Of a stretch of DNA of 64,000 nucleotides, positions 18,475 through 27,271 are shown piece after piece. This DNA comes from CAYUJH01 sp964394585 (GTDB lineage: Bacteria > Bacteroidota > Bacteroidia > Cytophagales > Flammeovirgaceae), in contig CAYMYI010000005.1 of NCBI GenBank assembly GCA_964394585.1, positions 6,395 through 70,394 on the forward strand. Direction: 5' to 3'. Position 1 is the stretch's first letter; each line of letters starts with the position of its first letter. A program made the position numbers and the translations under genes. Below the pieces are notes generated by a model. That model was not told where the DNA came from, ran no database searches, and saw nothing but the letters and a program-made list of their open reading frames with translations.

Positions 18475-19469
18475 AAATACTTTACGCAATTCAAGGTACA
18501 GGAAACGGGCATTTGAGCCGCGCACGCGATGTAATCCCAGAATTAGCCAAACATGCCCAACTCGATGTGATGGTGAGTGGTATCCAAGCCGATGTACAAC
18601 TCGAAACGCCTTTAAAGTTCCAATGTAAAGGAATGAGTTTTATCTTCGGGAAAAAAGGAGGAGTCGATATATGGAATACGTATCGTAAAAACCATATGAA
18701 TCGATTTTGGAAAGAAATAGTTACCCTTCCTGTAGAACACTACGATTTGGTCATCAACGATTTTGAACCAGTTTCCGCTTGGGCATGCAAACGCAAGAAA
18801 GTACCCTGTATAGGCTTGAGCCACCAAAGTGCCGTACTCGCCAAAGAGGCCCCGCGCCCCGAAGAAACGGATCGATTGGGTAACTTCATCTTAAAAAACT
18901 ATGCGCCTGTTGATGAAGCCTACGGTTTCCATTTCAAACAATTCTCAGAGCGTATATTCACACCTATCATCCGCAAACAAGTACGCAACCTCGCCCCTAC
19001 TAACCAAGGTCACTACACCGTATATTTACCCGCTTACGATGACTCTAAGCTGATTGAACACTTAGGCAGCTTTCCTTCCATAAAATGGCAAGTTTTTTCA
19101 AAGCATACCCAAAAGGCGTACGAAGTAAATAATATCGCCATTCAGCCTGTACATAACGAGGCATTTCTGAACAGCATGGCACATGCTGAAGGTATACTTT
19201 GTGGTGCGGGCTTCGAAACCCCTGCTGAGGCACTATTCTTACGAAAGAAGCTAATGGTAATCCCTATGAAAGGGCAATACGAACAGCAATGCAATGCCGC
19301 AGCATTAGCCGTTATGGGCGTACCGGTCATCAAAGCATTAAAAGCTAAATATCTACCCAGTATCGACCAATGGCTTCAACAATCGCAACATATTGAGGTG
19401 AACTTTCCCGATATTACACCGGTAGTGATTGAAACCGTATTAGAAAATTTTGAAAAGTGCAGCACATAA
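18471..19469 (+). CDS. Glycosyltransferase of the UDP-GlcNAc transferase-like GT-B type
   Basis: A 332-residue protein starting MKILYAIQGTGNGHLSRA, the glycine-rich GNGH loop of MurG/GT28-like and Glyco_trans_1_3 proteins. The C-terminal half has GILCGAGFETPAEALFL and a following MKGQYEQQCNA, the nucleotide-sugar site with a Glu and the Q-x-x-N/A pattern. A cytosolic or membrane-edge sugar transferase is likely, acceptor unknown. It overlaps the LpxH-like gene by four bases and the GH1 gene by 13, so the three are one operon. Pairing of this transferase type with an LpxH-like phosphoesterase suggests a common glycolipid pathway, as an inference. Confidence 0.75.
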   Translation: MKILYAIQGTGNGHLSRARDVIPELAKHAQLDVMVSGIQADVQLETPLKFQCKGMSFIFGKKGGVDIWNTYRKNHMNRFWKEIVTLPVEHYDLVINDFEPVSAWACKRKKVPCIGLSHQSAVLAKEAPRPEETDRLGNFILKNYAPVDEAYGFHFKQFSERIFTPIIRKQVRNLAPTNQGHYTVYLPAYDDSKLIEHLGSFPSIKWQVFSKHTQKAYEVNNIAIQPVHNEAFLNSMAHAEGILCGAGFETPAEALFLRKKLMVIPMKGQYEQQCNAAALAVMGVPVIKALKAKYLPSIDQWLQQSQHIEVNFPDITPVVIETVLENFEKCST

Positions 19470-20812
19470 ACCGAGAAAATTTTGGAAACGATTTCCATTG
19501 GGGGGTATCTACAGCGGCGTATCAAATTGAAGGCGCACATAATTTAGATGGGAAAGCCCCTTCCATTTGGGATCGATTTACACATCAAAAAGGCAAAATC
19601 CATCAAAATCAAAACGCAGACATTGCCTGCGATTTTTACCATAGATACACTGCTGACATCGACTTGATGCACTCCTTGCACATTCCTTCTTTTCGTTTTT
19701 CCATAGCATGGAGCCGAGTATTGCCAAAAGGAATTGGAAAAATCAATGCAAAAGGAATCGATTTCTATGATAGAGTAATTGATTATTGCTTAGAAAAAGG
19801 GATAGAACCTTGGGTAACGCTCTACCACTGGGATTTACCCGAAGCTTTATATTACAAAGGAGGATGGACTAACCGACTTATTTTACAATGGTTCGAAGAA
19901 TTTGCCACAGTTTGCGCACAGCAATTTGGCGATCGTGTAAACTATTGGATGGTACTCAACGAACCGATGGTTTTTACCGGAGCCGGTTATTTTTTAGGCG
20001 TGCACGCACCGGGCGAAAAAGGTCTTACTCCTTTTCTGAAAGCAGTGCATCATGCTACACTTGCGCAAGGGGTGGGCGGCAGAGTACTACGGGCACTCTG
20101 CCCTACCGCACAAATAGGTACTACCTACTCTTGCTCTTGGATTGAACCTCGAAAGCCTACAACCAGGCACATCGAAGCGGCTCAACGTGTAGATGCCGTC
20201 TTAAATCGCCTGTTTGTAGAACCTGTACTCGGCATGGGGTATCCCGTTAAACGTTTCCAATTTCTGCAGCGCCTTGAAGAAGTAATGCGCCCTTCTGATG
20301 AAGTGATGATGCCGTTTGACTTTGATTTTATTGGAATCCAAAACTATACGCGAGAAGTTGTGGAACACTCTTGGTTCACACCTTACGTTTTTGCCAAATT
20401 GGTTCCGCCTGAAAAAAGAGAAGTTTCTCAAACTACACTAATGAACTGGGAGGTGTGGCCACAGTCCATCTATCACATTCTTAAGCAATTTGGGAGTTAC
20501 CACAACGCACCGGCAATTGTAGTAACCGAAAATGGTGCAGCTTTCCCCGATAAAGTCCAACATGGAAAAATCCATGACCACCAACGAAAGTCGTTCATTC
20601 AAGAGTGCATCCGACATACCTACCGTGCCAAACAAGAAGGTACCAACATAAGCGGATATTTCATCTGGACTTTTATGGATAATTTTGAGTGGGCAGAGGG
20701 GTATATTCCTCGGTTTGGCATTGTACACACTAATTTTGACACCCAAGAGCGTACCGTGAAAGACTCAGGCTATTGGTACCGCGATTTTTTAAAAGGCGAA
20801 GCAACACTATAA
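19457..20812 (+). CDS. GH1 family beta-glucosidase
   Basis: A 451-residue glycoside hydrolase family 1 enzyme without signal peptide. The acid/base is Glu169 in VLNEP and the nucleophile is Glu358 in VVTENG. FHWGVSTAAYQIEGA at the N terminus and TFMDNFEWAEGY near the C terminus form the glycone site, with the family's NFEW motif. It should hydrolyse beta-glucosides or related beta-glycosides in the cytosol with retention. The start is GTG, inside the end of the glycosyltransferase gene (13-base overlap). A retaining glycosidase coupled to a glycosyltransferase could trim or recycle the same glycan. Family call is certain; the natural substrate is not. Confidence 0.93.
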   Translation: MQHINRENFGNDFHWGVSTAAYQIEGAHNLDGKAPSIWDRFTHQKGKIHQNQNADIACDFYHRYTADIDLMHSLHIPSFRFSIAWSRVLPKGIGKINAKGIDFYDRVIDYCLEKGIEPWVTLYHWDLPEALYYKGGWTNRLILQWFEEFATVCAQQFGDRVNYWMVLNEPMVFTGAGYFLGVHAPGEKGLTPFLKAVHHATLAQGVGGRVLRALCPTAQIGTTYSCSWIEPRKPTTRHIEAAQRVDAVLNRLFVEPVLGMGYPVKRFQFLQRLEEVMRPSDEVMMPFDFDFIGIQNYTREVVEHSWFTPYVFAKLVPPEKREVSQTTLMNWEVWPQSIYHILKQFGSYHNAPAIVVTENGAAFPDKVQHGKIHDHQRKSFIQECIRHTYRAKQEGTNISGYFIWTFMDNFEWAEGYIPRFGIVHTNFDTQERTVKDSGYWYRDFLKGEATL

Positions 20813-21000
20813 GCAACAACGCCGCCTATTGCCTTAAGCGATTCCCCCATTTTTTTAATTATCTTAGAGCTATGGGAAGAATTTAGTAAAAAATCTAAGG
20901 CTTTCCCGGGCAACAGCAAACATGCTTAGGTAAAAGCATCTCTTAATACAGAAAGAATAAACTACAGAAAATCAATACATTATATAACTACATTTCGACT

Positions 21001-22497
21001 ATGAAAATAAACAAACTTTTAGTTGCCAACCGAGGTGAAATCGCTTGCCGGGTTATTCGTTCAGCCAAAGAAATGGGCATTACTACAGTTGCCATTTACA
21101 GCCAAGCCGATAGAGCTGCTCAACATGTCCTGATGGCAGACGAAGCCGTCTGTGTTGGGCCTCCCCCGTCTTCTCAATCGTATTTATTAGGCGATAAAAT
21201 CGTTGAAATCTGTAAAGAATTACAAGTAGACGCTATCCATCCAGGGTATGGTTTTTTATCGGAAAATGCTGACTTTGCCAAGAAAGTATCAGAAGCAGGA
21301 ATTATCTTCGTTGGTCCATCTCCCGAAGCAATTGCCACCATGGGTAGCAAATTAGCTGCTAAAGAAGCTGTGGCAAAATACGATATCCCCCTTGTGCCCG
21401 GCACACATGGCGCAGTAGAAGACCCCAAAATTGCTTTAGAAAAAGCGCGCGAAATTGGCTTTCCGGTGCTTATTAAAGCAAGTGCCGGCGGCGGCGGGAA
21501 AGGTATGCGAGTAGTACACAACGAAAAAGAACTGCCCGAACAAATGGAACGCGCCATCAGCGAAGCAACTTCTGCATTTGGCGATGGATCGGTATTCGTA
21601 GAAAAATACTTTACACACCCTCGGCACATTGAAGTACAAGTACTTGGCGACCAACATGGAAACGTGGTGTACCTCTTTGAACGTGAGTGTTCTATCCAGC
21701 GCCGCCATCAAAAGGTAATTGAAGAAGCCCCCTGCTCTGTGATGACCCCTGAAATTCGTAAAAAAATGGGAGAAGCCGCCGTAGGCGTTGCCAAAGCTTG
21801 TAATTACTACGGAGCCGGGACAGTAGAATTTATCGCCGATGATGCCCTCAACTTTTATTTCTTAGAAATGAACACCCGTTTGCAAGTTGAGCATCCTGTT
21901 ACGGAAGAAATCACAGGAATCGATTTGGTAAAAGAACAGATTAAAATTGCTGAAGGTGCTCCGCTATCATTTAAACAAGAAGATTTAAAAATTAAAGGAC
22001 ATGCCCTCGAAGTGCGTGTATACGCTGAAGACCCTACGAACAACTTCTTACCCGATATCGGCACTTTGCAAACCTACCGCCGCCCGCAAGGGCCAGGTGT
22101 TCGGGTAGACGACGGTTTCCGCGAAGGAATGGAAATTCCGATTTACTACGACCCCATGATTGCCAAACTCGTTACGTATGGAAAAGATCGCACCGAGGCC
22201 ATCGAACGGATGATCCGTGCCATTGATGAGTACCAAATTACCGGCATTACCACTACGCTAGAGTTTTGTAAATATGTACTACAGCATGATGCCTTTGTGA
22301 GTGGACACTTCAACACGAAGTTTGTAGAGCAATACTTCACGCCCGATGTACTAAGCAGCAAACCCACGGAAACAGAAATGAAAGTAGCAGCGGCGTTTAT
22401 CAGTCATGTTATGGATAAATATTCCATGGGAAAAGCTCGGGGTGAAAAACCCGTAAGCGCCGAAGGTAAGTCGGCGTGGAAACAAAGAATGCGCTAA
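21001..22497 (+). CDS. accC: Acetyl-CoA carboxylase biotin carboxylase subunit
   Basis: A 498-residue ATP-grasp biotin carboxylase. It carboxylates the biotin on its carrier protein using ATP and bicarbonate. Motifs are LVANRGEIACRVIRSAKEMG, the Gly-rich ATP loop SAGGGGKGMRVV, FVEKY, ERECSIQRRHQKVIEE, EMNTRLQVEHPVTEEITG and RVYAEDP. A C-terminal tail of about 40 residues extends past the usual end, as in many Bacteroidota carboxylases. The usual partner accB is not adjacent; the next gene encodes a small lipoprotein, so the carrier must be elsewhere. Whether it serves acetyl-CoA or another acyl-CoA carboxylase cannot be decided here. Confidence 0.93.
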   Translation: MKINKLLVANRGEIACRVIRSAKEMGITTVAIYSQADRAAQHVLMADEAVCVGPPPSSQSYLLGDKIVEICKELQVDAIHPGYGFLSENADFAKKVSEAGIIFVGPSPEAIATMGSKLAAKEAVAKYDIPLVPGTHGAVEDPKIALEKAREIGFPVLIKASAGGGGKGMRVVHNEKELPEQMERAISEATSAFGDGSVFVEKYFTHPRHIEVQVLGDQHGNVVYLFERECSIQRRHQKVIEEAPCSVMTPEIRKKMGEAAVGVAKACNYYGAGTVEFIADDALNFYFLEMNTRLQVEHPVTEEITGIDLVKEQIKIAEGAPLSFKQEDLKIKGHALEVRVYAEDPTNNFLPDIGTLQTYRRPQGPGVRVDDGFREGMEIPIYYDPMIAKLVTYGKDRTEAIERMIRAIDEYQITGITTTLEFCKYVLQHDAFVSGHFNTKFVEQYFTPDVLSSKPTETEMKVAAAFISHVMDKYSMGKARGEKPVSAEGKSAWKQRMR

Positions 22498-22516
22498 ACT
22501 TTAAAATATTGCATGC

Positions 22517-22906
22517 ATGAAAAAGCACATCTATTGGATTGCAATGGCCTTATGGTTGGTAAGTTGTGGCAGTTCTGTGGAATTCACCAAAGAGGAGTTT
22601 GATACAGAGTTATGGAAAAACGACCGACAAGGCTGCCAAGGCTTACGCAAAAATCAACTTGAAAACTTTCAGAAAATTAAAACAAAACTTTACGAACTTT
22701 CTGAACGCGATATCCGACAAGTGCTCGGCAAACCCGATCAGGTCGATTTATACAAGCGAAAGCAAAAATTCTATGTTTACTTTGTAGAAAAAGGAATACA
22801 ATGCGAAGGAGGAGCTTCAGAAACGCAACAGGCAGAGCGGATTGAGATCCGATTTAGTGCCTTAGAACGAGTAAACGAAATTATCTACCGGCCTGCAATG
22901 CAATAG
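22517..22906 (+). CDS. Small lipoprotein with BamE/SmpA-like segment
   Basis: A 129-residue lipoprotein: signal peptide ending in the lipobox LVSC (Cys17), then a helical region with ELSERDIRQVLGKPDQVD, which resembles the helix-turn of the BamE/SmpA fold, and a beta hairpin YVYFVEKG and RIEIRFS. BamE proteins belong to the outer-membrane assembly complex, but the match here is short and the function is unproven. It starts 19 bases after accC and is followed by a hairpin terminator, so it is the last gene of the accC unit. Confidence 0.55.
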   Translation: MKKHIYWIAMALWLVSCGSSVEFTKEEFDTELWKNDRQGCQGLRKNQLENFQKIKTKLYELSERDIRQVLGKPDQVDLYKRKQKFYVYFVEKGIQCEGGASETQQAERIEIRFSALERVNEIIYRPAMQ

Positions 22907-22910
22907 CATA

Positions 22911-22944
22911 AAAAAATGCCAACAAAATATTTGTTGGCATTTCT
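22911..22944. terminator. Hairpin terminator after the accC unit
   Basis: AAATGCCAACA and TGTTGGCATTT form an eleven-pair stem with a short A/T loop. The T tract is better on the minus strand (seven T residues) than on the plus strand, where TTTCTGTTATT follows. Confidence 0.7.
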
Positions 22945-23179
22945 GTTATTATTCTACTACTCTTTGAATTGTTCTCAGCAAAGTTAACGCAATCGCAGAA
23001 AGAAGGTTACAACATTCTCTATTTTTTTTAACACCCTCTTTACAAACCTTCTAACACATACAAAAAATTAAGGCTAATAATCAGATGATTCAACACAAGC
23101 TTTTGTGGTAAATCCTTTAAGTGTATTGTTACCATTCTATTCCTAATCCGAGTATTTTTAACACATATATTTTCTAGCA

Positions 23180-23935
23180 ATGAAAAAAATTTGGAAATGG
23201 ATTGCCGGAACTTTAGGTATAATTGTAGCGCTTGTCGCCATACTTGCCCTAGTGGTTTGGATTGTTAGTGAGCCAATGCCTCAAGGAAAACAAGGCGAAA
23301 AGGCTGAAACACTTGCAAAAAAAATGGCAGATGCCACCCAAAAAGCCGCTTGGGATAGCGTTGGAGCGGTTTGTTGGGATTTTGGCGGAAGACAGCAACA
23401 CCTTTGGGATAAAAAGCGGCATTTAGCACGCGTACGTTGGGCAAACTTTGAAGTATTAGTGAATATTAATCCTAAAACAGGGATTGCCTTCGAGAATGGC
23501 AAACGGGTTTCTGCCAAGAAAAATGATAGGCTCGTGGAAAAAGCTTGGAAATATTGGGTCAACGACTCTTTTTGGCTGAACGCTCCGGCTAAAATTTTTG
23601 ACCCAGGTACTACCCGCTCTTTGGTAACTTTGGATGATGGTACAGAAGCGCTTTTAGTACAATATGCTTCAGGAGGGGTAACACCAGGCGATGCCTATTT
23701 ATGGATACTCGATGAAAATTTCCGCCCGAAAGCATGGAAATTATGGGTAAAAATTGTCCCTCTTAAAGGACTATTATTCACATGGGAAGATTGGATGAGA
23801 ACCTCAGAGGGAGCAATGATTGCTCAAACGCATGACAGTAAGCTGTTCACCTTACGGCTTTCCGATATCAAAACTGCTGATACTGCTGCCGAACTAAACG
23901 CAGGGCAAGATCCTTTCGCGCCGTTGTTTGAGTAG
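23180..23935 (+). CDS. Conserved-looking membrane-anchored protein of unknown function
   Basis: A 251-residue protein with one N-terminal transmembrane segment (about 8-30) and a periplasmic domain of about 215 residues. No family is recognised. The domain is rich in Trp and basic residues early on (VCWDFGG, LWDKKRHLARVRW), then has a beta-rich centre (FEVLVNINPKTGIAFENG) and a later LLFTWEDWMRTSEGAMIA. There are no obvious catalytic motifs and few conserved His or Cys. It ends one base from the converging ruvC stop. The 273-base region before it has an A/T-rich stretch but no clear -7 box. Confidence 0.6.
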   Translation: MKKIWKWIAGTLGIIVALVAILALVVWIVSEPMPQGKQGEKAETLAKKMADATQKAAWDSVGAVCWDFGGRQQHLWDKKRHLARVRWANFEVLVNINPKTGIAFENGKRVSAKKNDRLVEKAWKYWVNDSFWLNAPAKIFDPGTTRSLVTLDDGTEALLVQYASGGVTPGDAYLWILDENFRPKAWKLWVKIVPLKGLLFTWEDWMRTSEGAMIAQTHDSKLFTLRLSDIKTADTAAELNAGQDPFAPLFE

Positions 23936-23936
23936 T

Positions 23937-24497
23937 TCATTTCTTCTTTACTCTATTCGGGTTTTGGTTAATAAACCCTTTCCACGACGTTGATTTACTT
24001 TGCGGCCTTCCGGCTTGATAGAAATGGCATAACGCCACCCCCAGGGCATCGGTAGCATCGAGCATAAAATCGTCTTCGGTTTGCGTAAACTTCAAAAGCC
24101 GCATTAACATAGCAGCTACTTGCTCTTTGGTAGCATTTCCATTGCCTGTTACCGATTGCTTCACCTTTTTAGGAGCATACTCTACAATAGGAATTTCGCG
24201 AGAGAGTGCGGCAGCCATTGCGACACCTTGCGCCCTGCCTAGCTTAAGCATTGCCTGTACATTTTTCCCATAAAATGGAGCTTCTAACGCCATTTCATCG
24301 GGTTTATACTCGTCGATGAGTTGCAAAACACGGTCAAAAATCTTCTGTAATTTCAAGGCATGCGATTCATATTTTTTCAGATGAATCACACCATATTGCA
24401 ACAAATGAGGCTGGTTATTCAACACTTTGATCAAGCCGTATCCCATTACCTGTGTTCCAGGATCGACTCCTAGAATTATCTTTTCCTTAATTTTCAT
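23937..24497 (-). CDS. ruvC: Crossover junction endodeoxyribonuclease RuvC
   Basis: A 186-residue Holliday junction resolvase. The metal-binding acidic residues are visible in order: Asp12 in ILGVDPGTQVMGYG, Glu in ALEAPFYGKN, and the Asp pair near the end in DATDALGVALCH. The ATKEQVAAML segment and KKVKQSVTGNGNA are normal RuvC surface regions. It cuts four-way junctions made by RuvAB during recombination repair. ruvA and ruvB are not nearby, which is usual in this phylum. The C-terminal basic tail is typical. Secure call. Confidence 0.95.
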   Translation of the reverse strand: MKIKEKIILGVDPGTQVMGYGLIKVLNNQPHLLQYGVIHLKKYESHALKLQKIFDRVLQLIDEYKPDEMALEAPFYGKNVQAMLKLGRAQGVAMAAALSREIPIVEYAPKKVKQSVTGNGNATKEQVAAMLMRLLKFTQTEDDFMLDATDALGVALCHFYQAGRPQSKSTSWKGFINQNPNRVKKK

Positions 24498-24657
24498 ACT
24501 ACAAAACTAAAACGTCGAATTTTCCCTGCCCGATTTAGGCAAAGATGCCAATGTAATTTACCTTGCACTTCAAAATATAATAGCGCTTACTCCTTCACAT
24601 TTTGTTAAGTGAATGTAGCGCATTAGCTGCAAACACTGTATTATTTAACCATACTTA

Positions 24658-25839
24658 ATGAATAAACACATGAGTAATTTACCCGATTACTATCAGATTG
24701 ATGACCTATTAACTGAAGAGCACCTCTTGGTGCGGCAAAGCATCCGCGAGTGGGTCGATAAAGAAATAAAGCCCATTATTGACCAATACGCCCAAGCACA
24801 TAAACCCCTCCCAAATATTATGAAACAATTGGGAGAGCTTGGCGCACTAGGGCCTTACATCCCTGAAGAATATGGCGGCGCCGGCCTCGATCAAATCGCT
24901 TATGGGCTTATTATGCAAGAACTTGAACGCGGAGATAGTGCCATTCGTTCTTCTGCTTCCGTTCAGTCGTCGTTAGTAATGTACCCCATTTTCACGTTTG
25001 GGAGCGAGGAGCAGAAAAAGCGATTCTTGCCCAAACTTGCCAGCGGTGAAATGGTCGGCTGTTTTGGGCTTACCGAACCTAACCATGGCAGCAACCCCGG
25101 CGGAATGGAAACACACTTTGTAGAAGATGGCGACCACATTATACTGAATGGCGCAAAACTTTGGATTACCAACTCGCCCATCGCCGATATTGCCGTAGTA
25201 TGGGCAAAAAACCCTGAAGGGAAAATCCAAGGCGTTATTGTAGAACGCGGGATGGAAGGGTTTACAACGCCTGAAACACACAATAAATGGAGCTTGCGAG
25301 CTTCGGCAACCGGCGAGCTTGTTTTTGCCGATGTGCGCATTCCGAAAACCAATATTTTACCCAATGTAAAAGGGTTAAAAGGTCCTTTAAGTTGCTTGAA
25401 CTCTGCACGTTATGGAATCAGTTGGGGTGTGATTGGCGCAGCCATCGATTGCTACAGTACGGCGCTACAATATGGGCTGGAACGTCAGCAATTTGGTAAG
25501 CCCATTGTCGGCTTCCAATTGCAGCAAAAGAAATTGGCAGAAATGCTTACCGAAATCACGAAAGCGCAGTTGCTCGCATGGCGATTGGGCACGTTAAAAA
25601 ATGAAGATAAGGCGACGCCTGCCCAAATTTCTATGGCAAAGCGAAATAACGTAGCCATGGCACTGAACACGGCGCGCGAGTCGCGCCAAATACTAGGGGG
25701 AATGGGTATTATGGGCGATTTCCCTATCATGCGCCATATGATGAACCTCGAATCGGTGATTACCTATGAAGGAACGCATGACATCCACCTATTGATTACC
25801 GGCATGGATGTAACCGGCATTGCCGCTTTCCAGAGTTAA
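24658..25839 (+). CDS. Acyl-CoA dehydrogenase, glutaryl-CoA dehydrogenase-like
   Basis: A 393-residue flavoenzyme that oxidises an acyl-CoA at C2-C3 with electrons to ETF. The FAD-binding CFGLTEPNHGSNPGG and WITNSP segments are present. The catalytic Glu is in ITYEGTHDIH. An Arg at RSSASVQSSL, the residue that binds the second carboxylate in glutaryl-CoA dehydrogenase, points to glutaryl-CoA, with decarboxylation to crotonyl-CoA, in lysine and tryptophan breakdown. Other members with this Arg exist, so the substrate is a good guess rather than proven. A second ATG four codons in is also a possible start. A terminator follows. Confidence 0.85.
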   Translation: MNKHMSNLPDYYQIDDLLTEEHLLVRQSIREWVDKEIKPIIDQYAQAHKPLPNIMKQLGELGALGPYIPEEYGGAGLDQIAYGLIMQELERGDSAIRSSASVQSSLVMYPIFTFGSEEQKKRFLPKLASGEMVGCFGLTEPNHGSNPGGMETHFVEDGDHIILNGAKLWITNSPIADIAVVWAKNPEGKIQGVIVERGMEGFTTPETHNKWSLRASATGELVFADVRIPKTNILPNVKGLKGPLSCLNSARYGISWGVIGAAIDCYSTALQYGLERQQFGKPIVGFQLQQKKLAEMLTEITKAQLLAWRLGTLKNEDKATPAQISMAKRNNVAMALNTARESRQILGGMGIMGDFPIMRHMMNLESVITYEGTHDIHLLITGMDVTGIAAFQS

Positions 25840-25867
25840 CCATTTTGCTTGTTGATTCAAATAACTT

Positions 25868-25904
25868 AATCCACTCTACTGATTTTAGGCGGAGTGGATT
25901 TTTA
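25868..25904 (+). terminator. Rho-independent terminator
   Basis: AATCCACTC (25868-25876) pairs with GAGTGGATT (25892-25900) and is followed by three T residues and A/T-rich sequence. It separates the acyl-CoA dehydrogenase gene from the E2 gene. Confidence 0.75.
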
Positions 25905-25913
25905 TAATAACAT

Positions 25914-27218
25914 ATGCACATGCAAAACATTGTTCAAATTAAGCTGCCGAAGTTAGGGGAAAGTGTTGCTGAGGCGACTATCCTTACATGGCTCAAAAAG
26001 CCTGGAGATTTCATCCATAAAGATGAAATGATCGCCGAAGTCGCTACTGATAAAGTAGATACCGACTTACCCAGCGAATATGCCGGCACTCTACAAGAAA
26101 TCATCGTTAAAGAAGGGGAAACAGCCGCTGTGGGTGCGGTCATCGCCACGGTAGCCATTGAAGAGCGGCAAACAACTTCTCTGCAACCTGATTTGCAAGT
26201 ATCTAAAAAGTCAGAGGCTCCTCAAATCCCTAGCGAGTCTGTGCAAGAACCAGCCACTATACAACATAATGGTAATGGTAGTTCTTCACGCAAACAAATA
26301 AAAATACTTCAGGCAGAAACGCCCTCGTTCCTTACCCCGGTAGTCCGCAACATTGCAGCAGAAGCCGGTCTTACCCCCGACGACTTACGCAAAATAAAAC
26401 CAACGGGTAGCAATCAAACGCGCATTACTAAAAAAGATATTTTAGCGTACCTCTCTCCTACTACTTCGCCGATACCCGCGATGCCAACGCCCACTAAACA
26501 AAATTTGGAAGTCCTTCTAAACGACGAAGTAACGCCCCTTTCGCGTATGCGTAAGCTCATTGGGCAACACATGACCCAAGCCATACAAACAGTTCCGCAT
26601 GTTACCACAGTAGTTCGTGCCGACGTAACCGACTTGGTACAATGGCGCGATGCGCACAAAGAACGTATTTTTGAACAGGAAAAAGTGAAAATCACCTATA
26701 CTCACTTAATCATGCAACGAGTAACGGAAACCTTACGGCAATTTCCGAAACTCAATGCTTGGATGAACGGTAGTGATGAACTAATCATCAAACATGAGAT
26801 AAACTTGGGGTTCGCAGCCGCTACTCCAGACGATAACCTCATAGTCCCCAATGTGAAAAGTGCTCAGGACCTATCGCTCTACGGACTTGCCAAGCAAGTA
26901 AACCGATTGGGTAAAGCCGCTAAAGAAAATAAACTAGCACCATCCGATATTGAAAAAACTACTTTTACCGTAAGCAATACAGGCATTTTTGGAAGTCTGT
27001 TAGGTACTCCTATCATTTCGCCGCCTCAGGTAGCAGTTCTAGCACTAGGCGAAATTGAAAGTGCCCCAGGGGTTATCTTAGAAAACGGCGAGGAAAAACT
27101 AGCCATCCGTAAACAAATGTATCTTTCCATGTCGTACGATCATCGTATTATCGATGGCGCCTATGCCTCTCGCTTTCTAAAAGAATTAAAAAGCGCTCTT
27201 CAAACTAGAGTATTATAA
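25914..27218 (+). CDS. 2-oxo acid dehydrogenase E2, dihydrolipoamide acyltransferase
   Basis: A 434-residue E2 subunit. One N-terminal lipoyl domain carries Lys47 in EVATDKVDTDLP, then comes a flexible Gln/Ser-rich linker, a peripheral subunit-binding domain (FLTPVVRNIAAEAGLTPDDL through GSNQTRITKKDI), a second linker, and the acyltransferase core with the catalytic His410 in SYDHRIIDGAYASRF. E2 transfers the acyl group from lipoate to CoA in pyruvate, branched-chain or 2-oxoglutarate complexes. The single lipoyl domain and DKVDTD sequence are seen in both pyruvate and branched-chain types, so the substrate is open. No E1 or E3 gene is adjacent. A hairpin directly after the stop belongs mainly to the converging gene. 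Confidence 0.9.
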   Translation: MHMQNIVQIKLPKLGESVAEATILTWLKKPGDFIHKDEMIAEVATDKVDTDLPSEYAGTLQEIIVKEGETAAVGAVIATVAIEERQTTSLQPDLQVSKKSEAPQIPSESVQEPATIQHNGNGSSSRKQIKILQAETPSFLTPVVRNIAAEAGLTPDDLRKIKPTGSNQTRITKKDILAYLSPTTSPIPAMPTPTKQNLEVLLNDEVTPLSRMRKLIGQHMTQAIQTVPHVTTVVRADVTDLVQWRDAHKERIFEQEKVKITYTHLIMQRVTETLRQFPKLNAWMNGSDELIIKHEINLGFAAATPDDNLIVPNVKSAQDLSLYGLAKQVNRLGKAAKENKLAPSDIEKTTFTVSNTGIFGSLLGTPIISPPQVAVLALGEIESAPGVILENGEEKLAIRKQMYLSMSYDHRIIDGAYASRFLKELKSALQTRVL

Positions 27219-27241
27219 AAAAGCTCGTGCGATGCACGAGC
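27217..27241 (-). terminator. Strong minus-strand terminator
   Basis: GCTCGTGC (27223-27230) and GCACGAGC (27234-27241) make a perfect eight-pair stem with a three-base loop. Read on the minus strand it is followed by six T residues, so it ends the T9SS protein gene. It overlaps the stop region of the E2 gene. Confidence 0.8.
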
Positions 27242-27271
27242 CTATTTTGTTTAATTGCAAAGCTTAATTCG

